Shown here one piece after another: positions 1-5,392 of a stretch of DNA of 8,216 nucleotides. Made by a program: the position numbers and the translations under genes. The notes under the pieces were generated by a model. That model saw only the letters and a list, made by a program, of their open reading frames with translations. It was not told where the DNA came from and ran no database searches. Position 1 is the stretch's first letter; every line of letters starts with the position of its first letter. Origin of the DNA: Phycisphaerales bacterium UBA1926 (GTDB taxonomy: Bacteria > Planctomycetota > Phycisphaerae > Phycisphaerales > UBA1924); the NCBI GenBank assembly GCA_002337215.1, contig DDFO01000031.1, forward strand, positions 10,503 to 18,718, in the 5' to 3' direction.

Positions 1-181
1 GGTCACCCGCCGGGATCCACGCGGCGCGCTCGACCAGCATCTCGGCGTACCGGCGATCACCTCGGCCCCCACACCCCCCACGCCCCCCACGCCCCCCACG
101 CCGACCGATCGAGCGCCCCGGTGTGCACTCCACGAACCCGGCATCCTCGCCGTCCGCCCTCCCGATTCGGCTCGGATTCAT
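1..181 (-). CDS. Possible 5' end of a leftward gene with an RGG repeat (partial)
   Basis: Reading leftward from an ATG at 181, the frame stays open to the window edge for about 60 codons. It gives a short polar N-terminus, then three Arg-Gly-Gly units and a Cys-Gly-Gly, then the segment RRYAEMLVERAAWIPAGD, which reads like folded protein. Third positions are mostly G or C. An internal ATG at 40 (MLVERAAW...) is an alternative start and would place the RGG repeat in the leader. The sequence upstream of 181 is AT-richer, as expected of a promoter, but no good ribosome binding site is seen. The opposite strand in the same codon phase is also open from 2 to 214, with a Pro-Thr repeat, so the strand is not certain. 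Function is not recognisable. Confidence 0.35.
   Translation of the reverse strand, partial: MNPSRIGRADGEDAGFVECTPGRSIGRRGGRGGRGGCGGRGDRRYAEMLVERAAWIPAGD
66..100. repeat. Short tandem repeat, 9-bp unit CCCCCCACG
   Basis: Three exact copies of CCCCCCACG lie at 74-82, 83-91 and 92-100, preceded by a degenerate copy at 66-73. The 9-bp unit keeps the reading frame. On the minus strand it encodes Arg-Gly-Gly, and on the plus strand it encodes Pro-Pro-Thr. It is therefore likely a coding microsatellite in a disordered linker rather than a regulatory repeat. Confidence 0.7.
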
Positions 182-437
182 ATCCAAATCAGTTTGGTTT
201 CTGTGAGGATTTGAGGTACCGTGGTTCGACGAATCGGTGTCCATCCAACCGCCCCCCGTCGCCCCGCCCCGGGATCGGGAGAGCCGCCTTGCTTTTCGCC
301 GTTCCATGTCATCCGCCTCCGCCGATCCGCTCGGCTCACCAGTGATCACCAGCCCGTTTCACGCCACGACACACATTGCCGAGCCATTTGTGACCAGATT
401 CCCATGAAAATGTGCCCTGACACCTCGGTGCAACTGA
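182..437. other. Intergenic region upstream of the S24 repressor
   Basis: No convincing gene is seen here. GC content drops relative to flanking genes. A small inverted repeat, CCAAA-TCAG-TTTGG, lies at 184-197, directly upstream of the possible leftward gene, and could be an operator or hairpin. A weak rightward promoter-like pair (TTGGTT near 194, TACCGT 17 bases further on) is followed by a GTG at 221. The 90-codon frame that GTG opens has poor codon bias and runs through the repressor's promoter. Confidence 0.5.
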
Positions 438-466
438 TTGATGTGCCCGGCACTGTTCACTATTAT
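438..466 (+). promoter_or_regulatory. Predicted sigma-70 promoter of the S24 repressor gene
   Basis: A -35-like TTGATG at 438-443 is followed after exactly 17 bases by a -10-like TATTAT at 461-466. The -35 matches consensus at four of six positions and the -10 at five of six. Transcription would start near 473, giving a leader of about 165 bases before the preferred ATG at 638. The -10 box is exactly the spacer of the palindromic operator at 455-472. Confidence 0.6.
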
Positions 467-472
467 GTGAAC
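455..472. promoter_or_regulatory. Palindromic operator GTTCAC-N6-GTGAAC, likely autoregulatory
   Basis: The 18-bp sequence GTTCACTATTATGTGAAC is a perfect inverted repeat with a 6-bp spacer. The spacer is the predicted -10 box, so a bound dimer would block RNA polymerase. A further half-site GTGAAC occurs at 497-502, exactly 30 bp (about three helical turns) after the right arm at 467-472; both continue as GTGAACTT. No second paired copy with this spacing was found in the window. The adjacent repressor gene is the obvious candidate ligand. The symmetry is directly seen; the binding partner is inferred. Confidence 0.6.
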
Positions 473-637
473 TTGTTTGGATATTTTCTCTGATGAGTGA
501 ACTTTCCGCAAGGCTTTTGTTTGGAAGTGACACGAAACGGCGCACAGCGCGGACCGTTCGCGGAAAGCGACCCCGGTCGTGCGGACACAGGCCGCCCAGC
601 CTTCGCCCGGGCAGACCACCGAAGCGGGACCCAAACC

Positions 638-1648
638 ATGCCGCCCCAGCCCGATGACCATCCGATCGCCCCCTCGAACGGGCCTCCCGATGCGCGGCCG
701 AACGCGCCGCAGAATGGGTCCGCCGCCCGCCCGGCCCCCGCCATGCCAGAGGGCCCCGCTGAATCCGCGGATCGATGGACGCCGGGCCAGGACACATTGG
801 GCGCGGCGATCCGCCTGCTCCGCAAGCAGTCGGGGTTGTCGCTGTCCGAGCTCGCCGCGCGGGCCGGCTGCGCCAAGAGTTATCTCTCCGCGATCGAGAA
901 CAGCAAAAGGCACGGCCCCGCCCGCGATCTGGTCGAACGCATCGAATCGCAGCTCGGGGCCGACCCCGGGACGCTCACCCGCCTTGCCGACCGCGAGCGG
1001 GCGCCCGATTCGGTCCGCGACGAACTGCGTGCGGCGCGTGCCCAGTCCGCGATGCTCGCCCGTCTCCGGGCCGTCGCACAGGAAGGCGGGCTCGATGAGG
1101 CCCACCGCGCCGGAACCATCCAGCGGATGCTCACCGAACTGGGCGGGTCGGCGCTCGACCCCGAGGGCGGGCGGAGCGCCGCGCACGGCGACAACCCGAC
1201 CGAGGAGGCGCGGGCCGCGGGTGTCTCGCCGATCGCGTCGCTCCCGTTCGAGGTGCCGCTGATCAACAAGGTCACAGCGGGCTACCCGACGGAATTCACG
1301 GACCTCGGCTACCCGGCCCGCGTCGCGGATGACTACGTGCGCTGCCCCGATCTGAGCGACCCCGACGCGTTCGCGGCCCGCGTGGTGGGCGACTCGATGT
1401 CGCCCGACTACCGCGAGGGCGACATCGTGGTCTTCAGCCCGCTGCGCGACATCGCCGACGGCGACGACTGCTTTGCTCGCCTCTCAACCGGCGATGAATC
1501 GACGTTCAAACGGGTCTACTTCGAGGGCGACCCGGGCTCGGAACGCATCCGCCTGCAGCCGATCAACAGCCGCTACGCGCCGCGGACCTACGACCGCGAG
1601 GACGTCGCGGGGCTCTACCGGGCGGTGCAGGTCATGCGCGCGCTCTGA
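638..1648 (+). CDS. XRE-family repressor with S24 (LexA/CI-like) self-cleavage domain
   Basis: The product is a DNA-binding repressor likely inactivated by autoproteolysis. Numbered from ATG 638 (336 aa), residues 1-48 are Pro/Ala-rich and disordered. Residues about 53-110 form a Cro/C1-type helix-turn-helix (GLSLSELAARAG, then SYLSAIENSKR). A linker follows, and residues about 205-336 form an S24 domain. The key parts are intact: an Ala-Gly scissile pair in VTAGYP (residues 214-215), the nucleophile Ser253 in VVGDSMSPDYREGD, and the general-base Lys291 in STFKRV. The Ser-to-Lys spacing is 38 residues (37 in E. coli LexA). LexA has a winged HTH, so this is CI/HdiR-like in architecture. The frame opens at GTG 497, but codons 497-637 have markedly lower GC3, so ATG 638 is preferred; ATG 743 is also possible. 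A palindromic operator in the promoter suggests autorepression. Whether RecA/SOS triggers cleavage is unknown. No prophage genes are adjacent. Confidence 0.88.
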   Translation: MPPQPDDHPIAPSNGPPDARPNAPQNGSAARPAPAMPEGPAESADRWTPGQDTLGAAIRLLRKQSGLSLSELAARAGCAKSYLSAIENSKRHGPARDLVERIESQLGADPGTLTRLADRERAPDSVRDELRAARAQSAMLARLRAVAQEGGLDEAHRAGTIQRMLTELGGSALDPEGGRSAAHGDNPTEEARAAGVSPIASLPFEVPLINKVTAGYPTEFTDLGYPARVADDYVRCPDLSDPDAFAARVVGDSMSPDYREGDIVVFSPLRDIADGDDCFARLSTGDESTFKRVYFEGDPGSERIRLQPINSRYAPRTYDREDVAGLYRAVQVMRAL

Positions 1649-1684
1649 AGCACAAAATCGCGGGTTGTCCGGGGTTTTGCCCGC
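1649..1684. terminator. Weak bidirectional terminator candidate between convergent genes
   Basis: The 36-base gap between two convergent stop codons contains GCGGG and CCCGC arms separated by about 15 bases. It has ACAAAAT on the left, which reads as ATTTTGT after the stem on the minus strand. The stem is short and the loop long, so this is only a modest candidate. Confidence 0.3.
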
Positions 1685-1945
1685 TCAGGTCCAAGCCGGC
1701 AGGACGTAGTTCAGCACGATGATCGCGGCGATGAACAGCCCGACGACGCCGAGGATGATCTGGCCGCTGAACAGCGCCGTCTGCTTCCAGTACTGGCCCA
1801 TGTCCGGCACGCGGACCGCCTTGTACGCGACGGCGATCAGGACCGCGAGCGGCACGAGCAGCCAGAACCAGACATCGTGCAGATCGAGCGGATCAAGGAA
1901 CGGGCGGTAAGCGAGCGTCAGCATCCCGAGTGACAGATCAGCCAT
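1685..1945 (-). CDS. Small two-helix membrane protein, unknown function
   Basis: This is an 86-residue protein with two predicted membrane helices, roughly residues 24-41 (VWFWLLVPLAVLIAVAY) and 57-82 (rich in Ile, Leu, Val, Gly). A short charged segment, KAVRVPDMGQYWKQ, lies between them. The ATG at 1945 lies inside the 3' end of the upstream membrane-protein gene, and the two frames overlap by 8 bases (ATGGCTGA). Translation is therefore probably coupled and the two products may form a complex. The frame extends to 2032, but that extension is Arg-rich and is the shadow of the neighbour, so MADLSLGM is taken as the start. I do not recognise the family. Confidence 0.75.
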   Translation of the reverse strand: MADLSLGMLTLAYRPFLDPLDLHDVWFWLLVPLAVLIAVAYKAVRVPDMGQYWKQTALFSGQIILGVVGLFIAAIIVLNYVLPAWT

Positions 1946-2633
1946 GGCTCGCACCCGCTTTCGCCGACGCCGCGGCGCTCGTCCCAACAGCCGGTTTGGG
2001 CTTCCGCCGGAGCGTGGGGAACAGCGCATCAAGAACCACGATCAGGTTGAGCATCCCGGCGCACAGCGCGTAGAGCGTGCCGATCTCGTTGACCTTCGCC
2101 AGGCTCTTGGTGTTCGGCGGGCCCTCCCCCTCGCCCGCCGGCACAACAACCGGCAGCCGGCGGGTCGACTGCACGCCGCCGCGTCCGACCAGCACCTCGA
2201 CGTCTGTGACGACACGCTTCTCGCCCGGGAGGACGCTCCGCAGCTTGTGCTCGCCGCGATCGCCGAGTTGGGCGTCCGAGGTCGTAAACGAGGCGTCTGA
2301 GCCCGCGCCCGGCGGCACACCGGGGACCGGGTGCGCTTTGAGATGGTTCTGGTGGTACCAGTCCACGCCGAACGCGAGGGGGCCCACGAACGCCTGGCCA
2401 TAGAACCACCACTTGTCTTCTTTGCTGTCCACAACATCGACGCCGCCGATGAGCAGCCCGCCGAAGAACATGCCCAGCACCCCGATCGCGGCGAAGAGGG
2501 CCCGCCTGGGCTCCCCCCGCACAAGGTGGCCCAGCCCCGGGAAGAGCAGGGCGCACACGCCGTGGGGGACGTTGAGCCCGTGCGGCTCGGGATGCGGGGG
2601 CCCGTGTTGTGCGCTCGTGGTGGTATCGCTCAT
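1938..2633 (-). CDS. Membrane protein resembling planctomycete DUF6677
   Basis: This 231-residue protein has a Pro/His-rich N-terminus, then the motif FPGLGHLVRG (residues 31-40). Hydrophobic segments follow at about 45-65 (Gly-rich) and 75-92. A soluble loop of about 90 residues comes next, then a last helix at about 185-206 and an Ala/Lys-rich tail. The PGLGH-x-x-x-G element before a Gly-rich helix recalls small membrane proteins annotated DUF6677 in planctomycetes; this is from memory. The ATG at 2633 is chosen over an in-frame GTG at 2654 because it begins a more typical N-terminus (MSDTTTS); its ribosome binding site is weak. A -10-like TAAGAT sits at 2686-2681, without a clear -35. The gene heads a two-gene operon with the overlapping small membrane protein. 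Function is unknown. Confidence 0.78.
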   Translation of the reverse strand: MSDTTTSAQHGPPHPEPHGLNVPHGVCALLFPGLGHLVRGEPRRALFAAIGVLGMFFGGLLIGGVDVVDSKEDKWWFYGQAFVGPLAFGVDWYHQNHLKAHPVPGVPPGAGSDASFTTSDAQLGDRGEHKLRSVLPGEKRVVTDVEVLVGRGGVQSTRRLPVVVPAGEGEGPPNTKSLAKVNEIGTLYALCAGMLNLIVVLDALFPTLRRKPKPAVGTSAAASAKAGASHG

Positions 2634-2734
2634 GCAGGGTCTCGGCGGCCGCACAGATCAGGAGGTGCGCCGCGATCGGCATCTTACCCGCGCCCTGCCC
2701 GGCACACGCGCCGCCGGGGAACGGCGTGTTTTTC

Positions 2735-2748
2735 GCGCGAGTTCGCGC
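2735..2748. repeat. Perfect inverted repeat GCGCGA-GT-TCGCGC
   Basis: Two 6-bp arms are separated by two bases in the divergent region between the membrane-protein operon and the acidic-protein gene, 9 bases upstream of the latter's -35 box. The position suits an operator for either divergent transcript. The G+C content makes a chance occurrence quite possible. Confidence 0.4.
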
Positions 2749-2757
2749 ATCGGGTGG

Positions 2758-2785
2758 TTGACACCCGTCCGGGCTTGGCTACGCT
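2758..2785 (+). promoter_or_regulatory. Predicted sigma-70 promoter of the acidic-protein gene
   Basis: A perfect -35 hexamer TTGACA lies at 2758-2763, followed after 16 bases by a -10-like TACGCT at 2780-2785. Transcription would start near 2792, about 65 bases before the ATG at 2858. The GC-containing -10 is plausible for a high-GC genome with a consensus -35. Confidence 0.6.
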
Positions 2786-2819
2786 GCCGCGCATCGGGCG
2801 CCCGCTGGACCCGCGCCCC

Positions 2820-2857
2820 AAGGAGGTGACCTGCGCACGCAGGCGGAGGAACCGGCG
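2820..2857 (+). promoter_or_regulatory. Unusual double ribosome binding site with intervening hairpin
   Basis: AAGGAGGTGAC at 2820-2830 is nearly a full match to the 16S anti-Shine-Dalgarno sequence but lies 27 bases before the ATG. A small hairpin, CTGCG-CA-CGCAG (2831-2842), follows. A second ribosome binding site, GGAGGA (2845-2850), is normally spaced 7 bases from ATG 2858. The first site could act as a ribosome standby site, or could serve a CTG start at 2831 that is in frame nine codons upstream. Confidence 0.5.
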
Positions 2858-3208
2858 ATGACCACGCTCGAATGCATCCCCATGATCCAGACCACCCAGA
2901 CCACTCAGGCGGACTCCGACCCGGAAACTCGCCCGGAAGACGGCCCCACCACCTGGACCGCACCGTCGTACTCCCCGGCGTGGACCCAGTTCTCGGGAGA
3001 AGGCGGCACGGCCCTCCTCGAGCCCGCGGTCGCGCCCGGCCTGATTCCCGGTCTGGCGCCGGAGGCCGTCTATGACGACGACGACGAAGAAGACGATTTC
3101 TTCGACGACGACGACGACGACGGTTCTGAGGACACCTTCGACGAGTTCGACGACTTCGACGAAGACGACGACAAGGACAGCGACGACGAGGACGATGACG
3201 ACCTCTAA
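2858..3208 (+). CDS. Small hyperacidic protein, unknown function
   Basis: The product is 116 aa. The N-terminal two thirds is polar and Thr/Pro-rich with no signal peptide and the segment EPAVAPGLIPGLAPEAVY. Residues 73-116 are an acidic tail in which 33 of 44 residues are Asp or Glu, spaced by occasional Phe (FF, EF, DF). The whole protein contains one Lys and one Arg. A good ribosome binding site (GGAGGA, 7-base spacing) and a consensus-type promoter upstream support it as a real, well-expressed gene despite low complexity. Acidic tails occur in proteins that bind basic partners, metal ions or nucleic-acid-binding surfaces, but nothing here selects one role. It is followed on the same strand, 90 bases later, by the 194-aa hypothetical. 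The long leftward open frame across it is a shadow made of Arg and Val runs. Confidence 0.75.
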   Translation: MTTLECIPMIQTTQTTQADSDPETRPEDGPTTWTAPSYSPAWTQFSGEGGTALLEPAVAPGLIPGLAPEAVYDDDDEEDDFFDDDDDDGSEDTFDEFDDFDEDDDKDSDDEDDDDL

Positions 3209-3234
3209 GTCCTCGCCTGCCATTGCGTAACCCG

Positions 3235-3256
3235 GCCGGCGGGAGGCTCCGCCGGC
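3235..3256 (+). terminator. Perfect 8-bp hairpin after the acidic-protein gene
   Basis: GCCGGCGG and CCGCCGGC flank a GAGGCT loop, 27 bases after the acidic gene's stop. There is no T-tract, so it may be a weak terminator, an mRNA-stabilising stem, or part of the leader of the next gene. Confidence 0.45.
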
Positions 3257-3259
3257 ACT

Positions 3260-3279
3260 GTCTGATAAAACCGTCAGAC
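3260..3279 (+). promoter_or_regulatory. Second hairpin, just upstream of the 3299 gene's ribosome binding site
   Basis: The arms GTCTGA and TCAGAC enclose an 8-base AT-rich loop (TAAAACCG). The stem ends 4 bases before the ACGGGAG ribosome binding site of the gene at 3299. It could modulate translation or mRNA stability. The loop resembles a -10 element (GATAAA at 3264), but no matching -35 is seen. Confidence 0.4.
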
Positions 3280-3298
3280 GACAACGGGAGACCACGCG

Positions 3299-3883
3299 AT
3301 GGGCAACACCAAGTCTTCGAGCGCGACGCCGTCCAGTTCTGCGCCCAAGCGGCGCGCCACCGACAACGGCGTCGACGCCGGGAGCGGCGCGGGCCCGAGA
3401 ACCTCTTCGGAAATGGGTGGGGTCATCGATCGCCGGCTCGGCCTGGACCGTCGCGACATCGCCGACCGCAAGAAGAGCGAGGGGAACGCCCCGACGGGCC
3501 TCGAGCGCCGCCGCGGCGCGGGCCGACGCCTCAGCGACTTCCAGCGCTCGGCCGACGAGGGCGAGATGACCGCCGAGCAGTTCCTGTTCCTCATGGCGAT
3601 CGACGCGTTCAAGAAGGCGAACGGCAAGACCTTCCCCAACTGGTCGGACGTGCTCGAGGTCATCCGCCTGCTCGGCTACCGCAAGACGATGCCCAGCGAG
3701 CTGAACCTCCGCAACGCCGAGGATTGGAAAGAAGAGGCCGAGGCGCCCAGCAACGTGCGCCCGTTCGGGTGGGAGCGCCGGTTCAGCAAGAAGGAACTCG
3801 CCGAGCTCGAAGAACTCGCGGGCGACATCAGCGACGACGATCTCGATCTCGCGGAATCCGAGTCGGATTCGGAAGCCGCCTGA
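3299..3883 (+). CDS. Conserved hypothetical protein with RR-rich N-terminus and acidic tail
   Basis: The product is 194 aa. Residues 1-40 are Ser/Pro-rich and disordered. Residues 44-77 carry repeated double-Arg motifs (DRRLGLDRRD, LERRRGAGRR). Residues 88-133 form the one likely folded block: EMTAEQFLFLMAIDAFKK, then TFPNWSDVLEVIRLLGYRK, predicted as two or three helices. The C-terminus (from about 168) is acidic. The folded block resembles a conserved planctomycete hypothetical I recall but cannot name. The double-Arg string recalls the linker segments next to PilZ or signalling domains, though no such domain is present. The start ATG has a GGGAG ribosome binding site 9 bases away. It follows the acidic-protein gene on the same strand with two hairpins between, so co-transcription is possible. 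Its basic N-terminal region could in principle bind the acidic neighbour; this is speculation. Confidence 0.82.
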   Translation: MGNTKSSSATPSSSAPKRRATDNGVDAGSGAGPRTSSEMGGVIDRRLGLDRRDIADRKKSEGNAPTGLERRRGAGRRLSDFQRSADEGEMTAEQFLFLMAIDAFKKANGKTFPNWSDVLEVIRLLGYRKTMPSELNLRNAEDWKEEAEAPSNVRPFGWERRFSKKELAELEELAGDISDDDLDLAESESDSEAA

Positions 3884-3910
3884 CACACAGGCGTGTCGGC
3901 GCACACAAAA

Positions 3911-3941
3911 AGGCGCTCCGGGCCCAGCGACCCGGAGCACC
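3911..3941. terminator. Bidirectional intrinsic terminator
   Basis: GGCGCTCCGGG and CCCGGAGCACC form an 11-bp stem with one G-U-type pair (the inner 8 bp are perfect) around an 8-base loop. On the minus strand the stem is followed directly by TTTTTGTG, a classic intrinsic terminator. On the plus strand it is followed by the pyrimidine stretch CCTCTTCCC. It lies 28 bases after the 194-aa gene's stop and downstream of the leftward gene ending at 4272, so it can serve both. Confidence 0.8.
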
Positions 3942-4254
3942 CCTCTTCCCGCACTCCTCTTCCCGCTTCCCGTCCCGACCGCCTCTCGGCGGTGCCTCTT
4001 CCCGACGGTCGTTCGGTCGTTCAGCCGCTCGATCCGCCGCCCAGCCCAGCGGCAGACCGATCGCGCAGGCCTTCCCGGGCCGGCGCTGAACGCCCTTCTT
4101 CCGCTGGTGTCGGCCCCGCTTCCCTCGGTCTGCAACGCAGACCAGAGCCGACGATCAAACCGCTCGCGCTGCGTTCCCACGGTCTTCCCGGAGCGTGGGG
4201 GCACGATGCGAGCCAGTGTGAAGCGACGATGCTCGCGGACGCTCACTGGTGGTC

Positions 4255-4268
4255 TCAGAATTTTCTGA
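4255..4268. repeat. Perfect AT-rich palindrome TCAGAA-TT-TTCTGA
   Basis: This 14-bp inverted repeat lies just past the stop codon of the leftward 365-aa gene. It matches 12 of 14 positions of the near-palindrome upstream of the GbsR-like gene (reverse complement of 7026-7043). It may be an operator-like site or a chance occurrence. Confidence 0.35.
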
Positions 4269-4271
4269 TAT

Positions 4272-5369
4272 TTACTTCCGGCGTCGCGATGCGGTCCGCT
4301 CGATCCCGATCCAGGACTCCATCGGCGCGTCCCGGCTGTGTTTCCTGCCGTGCCTGACCAGCCTCAGCAGTTCCTTGTCATCGACGCCGGCGAGTTGCTC
4401 GCCGACGGCGGGTTCCCAGAACGACCGCAGCCGGAGGTAGAACGCGATCCTTTCTTCGTCGGTGCGTGGTGGCGTGGTGTCGAGGCCGCGCGCCTCGCGG
4501 TCGGCCGCGTACCGCTTCTCCCACACAGGCTTCACGCCCTTTTTCCCGTGGATCATCGGGAAGGGCAGCGTGTTGCCCATCGACGCCTCGTGCCGCTCGA
4601 AGTCCTCCCAACGCATGGGCTTGGGGACCGCGAACGGATCGAGGACTTGGGTGTAGACCGGGACGCGGGAGATGCGGAGGTTCGGCCAGACCGCGGGCGT
4701 GTAGAGTTCGAGGCGATCGACGATCGACTTGGCGACATAGAGGCCGCACCCGGCCGCTCGGACGGTGCCGTAGTCGGCGACCTCAGACTCGAGCAGATAT
4801 GTCTCGTAACCGATATTTTCTGAGAGTCTTCCGCAATGTGCACATGCACCGACGGACACGCTGCCAATTGACTTGGCCCAGTTCGATCGGTACCGGCACC
4901 GTGTGCGGCTCGACGCCGCGCCGTACTGGCTCAGCGGTTCACGGTCGACAGCGCTGATCAGGTCATCGATCAGACCGCCGTCCGGGTCGCGAACCTCCCC
5001 GAGCAGCCATCGGTCATCGAGATCCGCGCCGAGTGCGCCCGCAAGCGTGCGGTGCATCACCAGCGCCGGCACGCCGTGCGGGTTGCCGACCCAGCAACTC
5101 GACAGAGTCCGTTTCGTGATCTTCTTGTCGTTGATGGTCCTGTCGTCGATGAAGGCCGTCACAGCGTCGGTCAGCGACGAGGTGTCCGCATCGTTGCAAA
5201 CCGGGCAGGTCGCGAGTGCCTCGGCGACGTCGGGATCGGTTCGCGAAACCCACGCGGCGGCGTCATACTCAAACACCGTCCGGGAGCCGACAAGCGGCAT
5301 ATCGGCGAGCATGACAAAGAACCACGGGCCGAGGGAGGATTCGACCGCCTGATCAGAGAATCGCGACAT
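4272..5369 (-). CDS. Orphan protein with two CxxC motifs, unknown function
   Basis: The product is 365 aa, soluble, with no signal peptide or membrane helix. Two CxxC pairs are visible: CPVC at 55-58 and CAHCG at 176-180, suggesting a structural zinc site. The part after the second pair (SEVADYGTVRAAGCGLYVAKS, then VDRLELY, then RVPVY) recalls the C-terminal pattern of double-CXXCG immunity-type proteins of Myxococcus and relatives. This is only a resemblance and the length is greater than I expect. The C-terminal 120 residues are rich in Trp, Arg and Glu. Among the first 61 codons about a quarter end in A or T. Around the second CxxC pair 13 of 23 codons do, far more than in neighbours, so it may have been acquired by transfer. 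The ATG at 5369 lies 23 bases after the ferredoxin stop, with only a GGGAA-type ribosome binding site inside a short CCGGGAACCCGG palindrome. Confidence 0.8.
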   Translation of the reverse strand: MSRFSDQAVESSLGPWFFVMLADMPLVGSRTVFEYDAAAWVSRTDPDVAEALATCPVCNDADTSSLTDAVTAFIDDRTINDKKITKRTLSSCWVGNPHGVPALVMHRTLAGALGADLDDRWLLGEVRDPDGGLIDDLISAVDREPLSQYGAASSRTRCRYRSNWAKSIGSVSVGACAHCGRLSENIGYETYLLESEVADYGTVRAAGCGLYVAKSIVDRLELYTPAVWPNLRISRVPVYTQVLDPFAVPKPMRWEDFERHEASMGNTLPFPMIHGKKGVKPVWEKRYAADREARGLDTTPPRTDEERIAFYLRLRSFWEPAVGEQLAGVDDKELLRLVRHGRKHSRDAPMESWIGIERTASRRRK

Positions 5370-5373
5370 CGCC

Positions 5374-5385
5374 CGGGTTCCCGGT
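5374..5385. repeat. Palindrome CCGGG-TT-CCCGG between ferredoxin and orphan gene
   Basis: This 12-base palindrome sits in the 23-base gap between two leftward genes. In the mRNA it would form a 5-bp stem that encloses the only ribosome-binding-like GGGAA ahead of the 365-aa gene. It may lower translation of that gene or reduce read-through. Confidence 0.35.
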
Positions 5386-5392
5386 CAGGTGA

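Larger units (their letters stand above)
3884..4271. other. Gene-free stretch between convergent genes
   Basis: Open frames here on both strands are low-complexity (Ser/Pro/Arg) and lack ribosome binding sites, so I call no gene. The stretch holds the terminator at 3911-3941; a 6-bp hairpin ACCGCC-TCTC-GGCGGT at 3978-3993; three copies of CCTCTTCCCG (3942, 3956, 3995); a tandem GGTCGTTC pair near 4006-4021; a 7-bp hairpin GGTCTGC-AAC-GCAGACC at 4127-4143 inside an outer GTCGGC/GCCGAC pair (4109-4114, 4147-4152); a CCAGTG/CACTGG pair at 4213-4249; and the palindrome at 4255-4268. It may be degraded sequence or the site of a small RNA. Confidence 0.55.

Noticed and set aside
66..100. CRISPR-like or VNTR array
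   Set aside because: Only three exact 9-bp units with no spacers; explained as a coding microsatellite.
221..493. Rightward 90-codon frame from GTG
   Set aside because: Codon bias is weak, there is no ribosome binding site, and it runs through the repressor's promoter and operator.
493..657. 54-codon frame from ATG 493 as a leader peptide
   Set aside because: It becomes Arg/Pro-rich with no protein-like pattern, and no ribosome binding site precedes it.
2684..4246. Leftward 520-codon frame
   Set aside because: It is antisense to two better genes and made of Arg/Val low complexity generated by the poly-Asp codons opposite.
3893..4357. Rightward 154-codon frame in the gene-free stretch
   Set aside because: Ser/Pro/Arg-rich, starts inside the terminator region, lacks a ribosome binding site and runs into the opposite gene.
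4812..4840. Resemblance of GATATTTTCTGA...TTCCGCAA to the repressor leader at 481-510
   Set aside because: Alignment needs several gaps and the segment lies inside a coding region, so it is probably chance.
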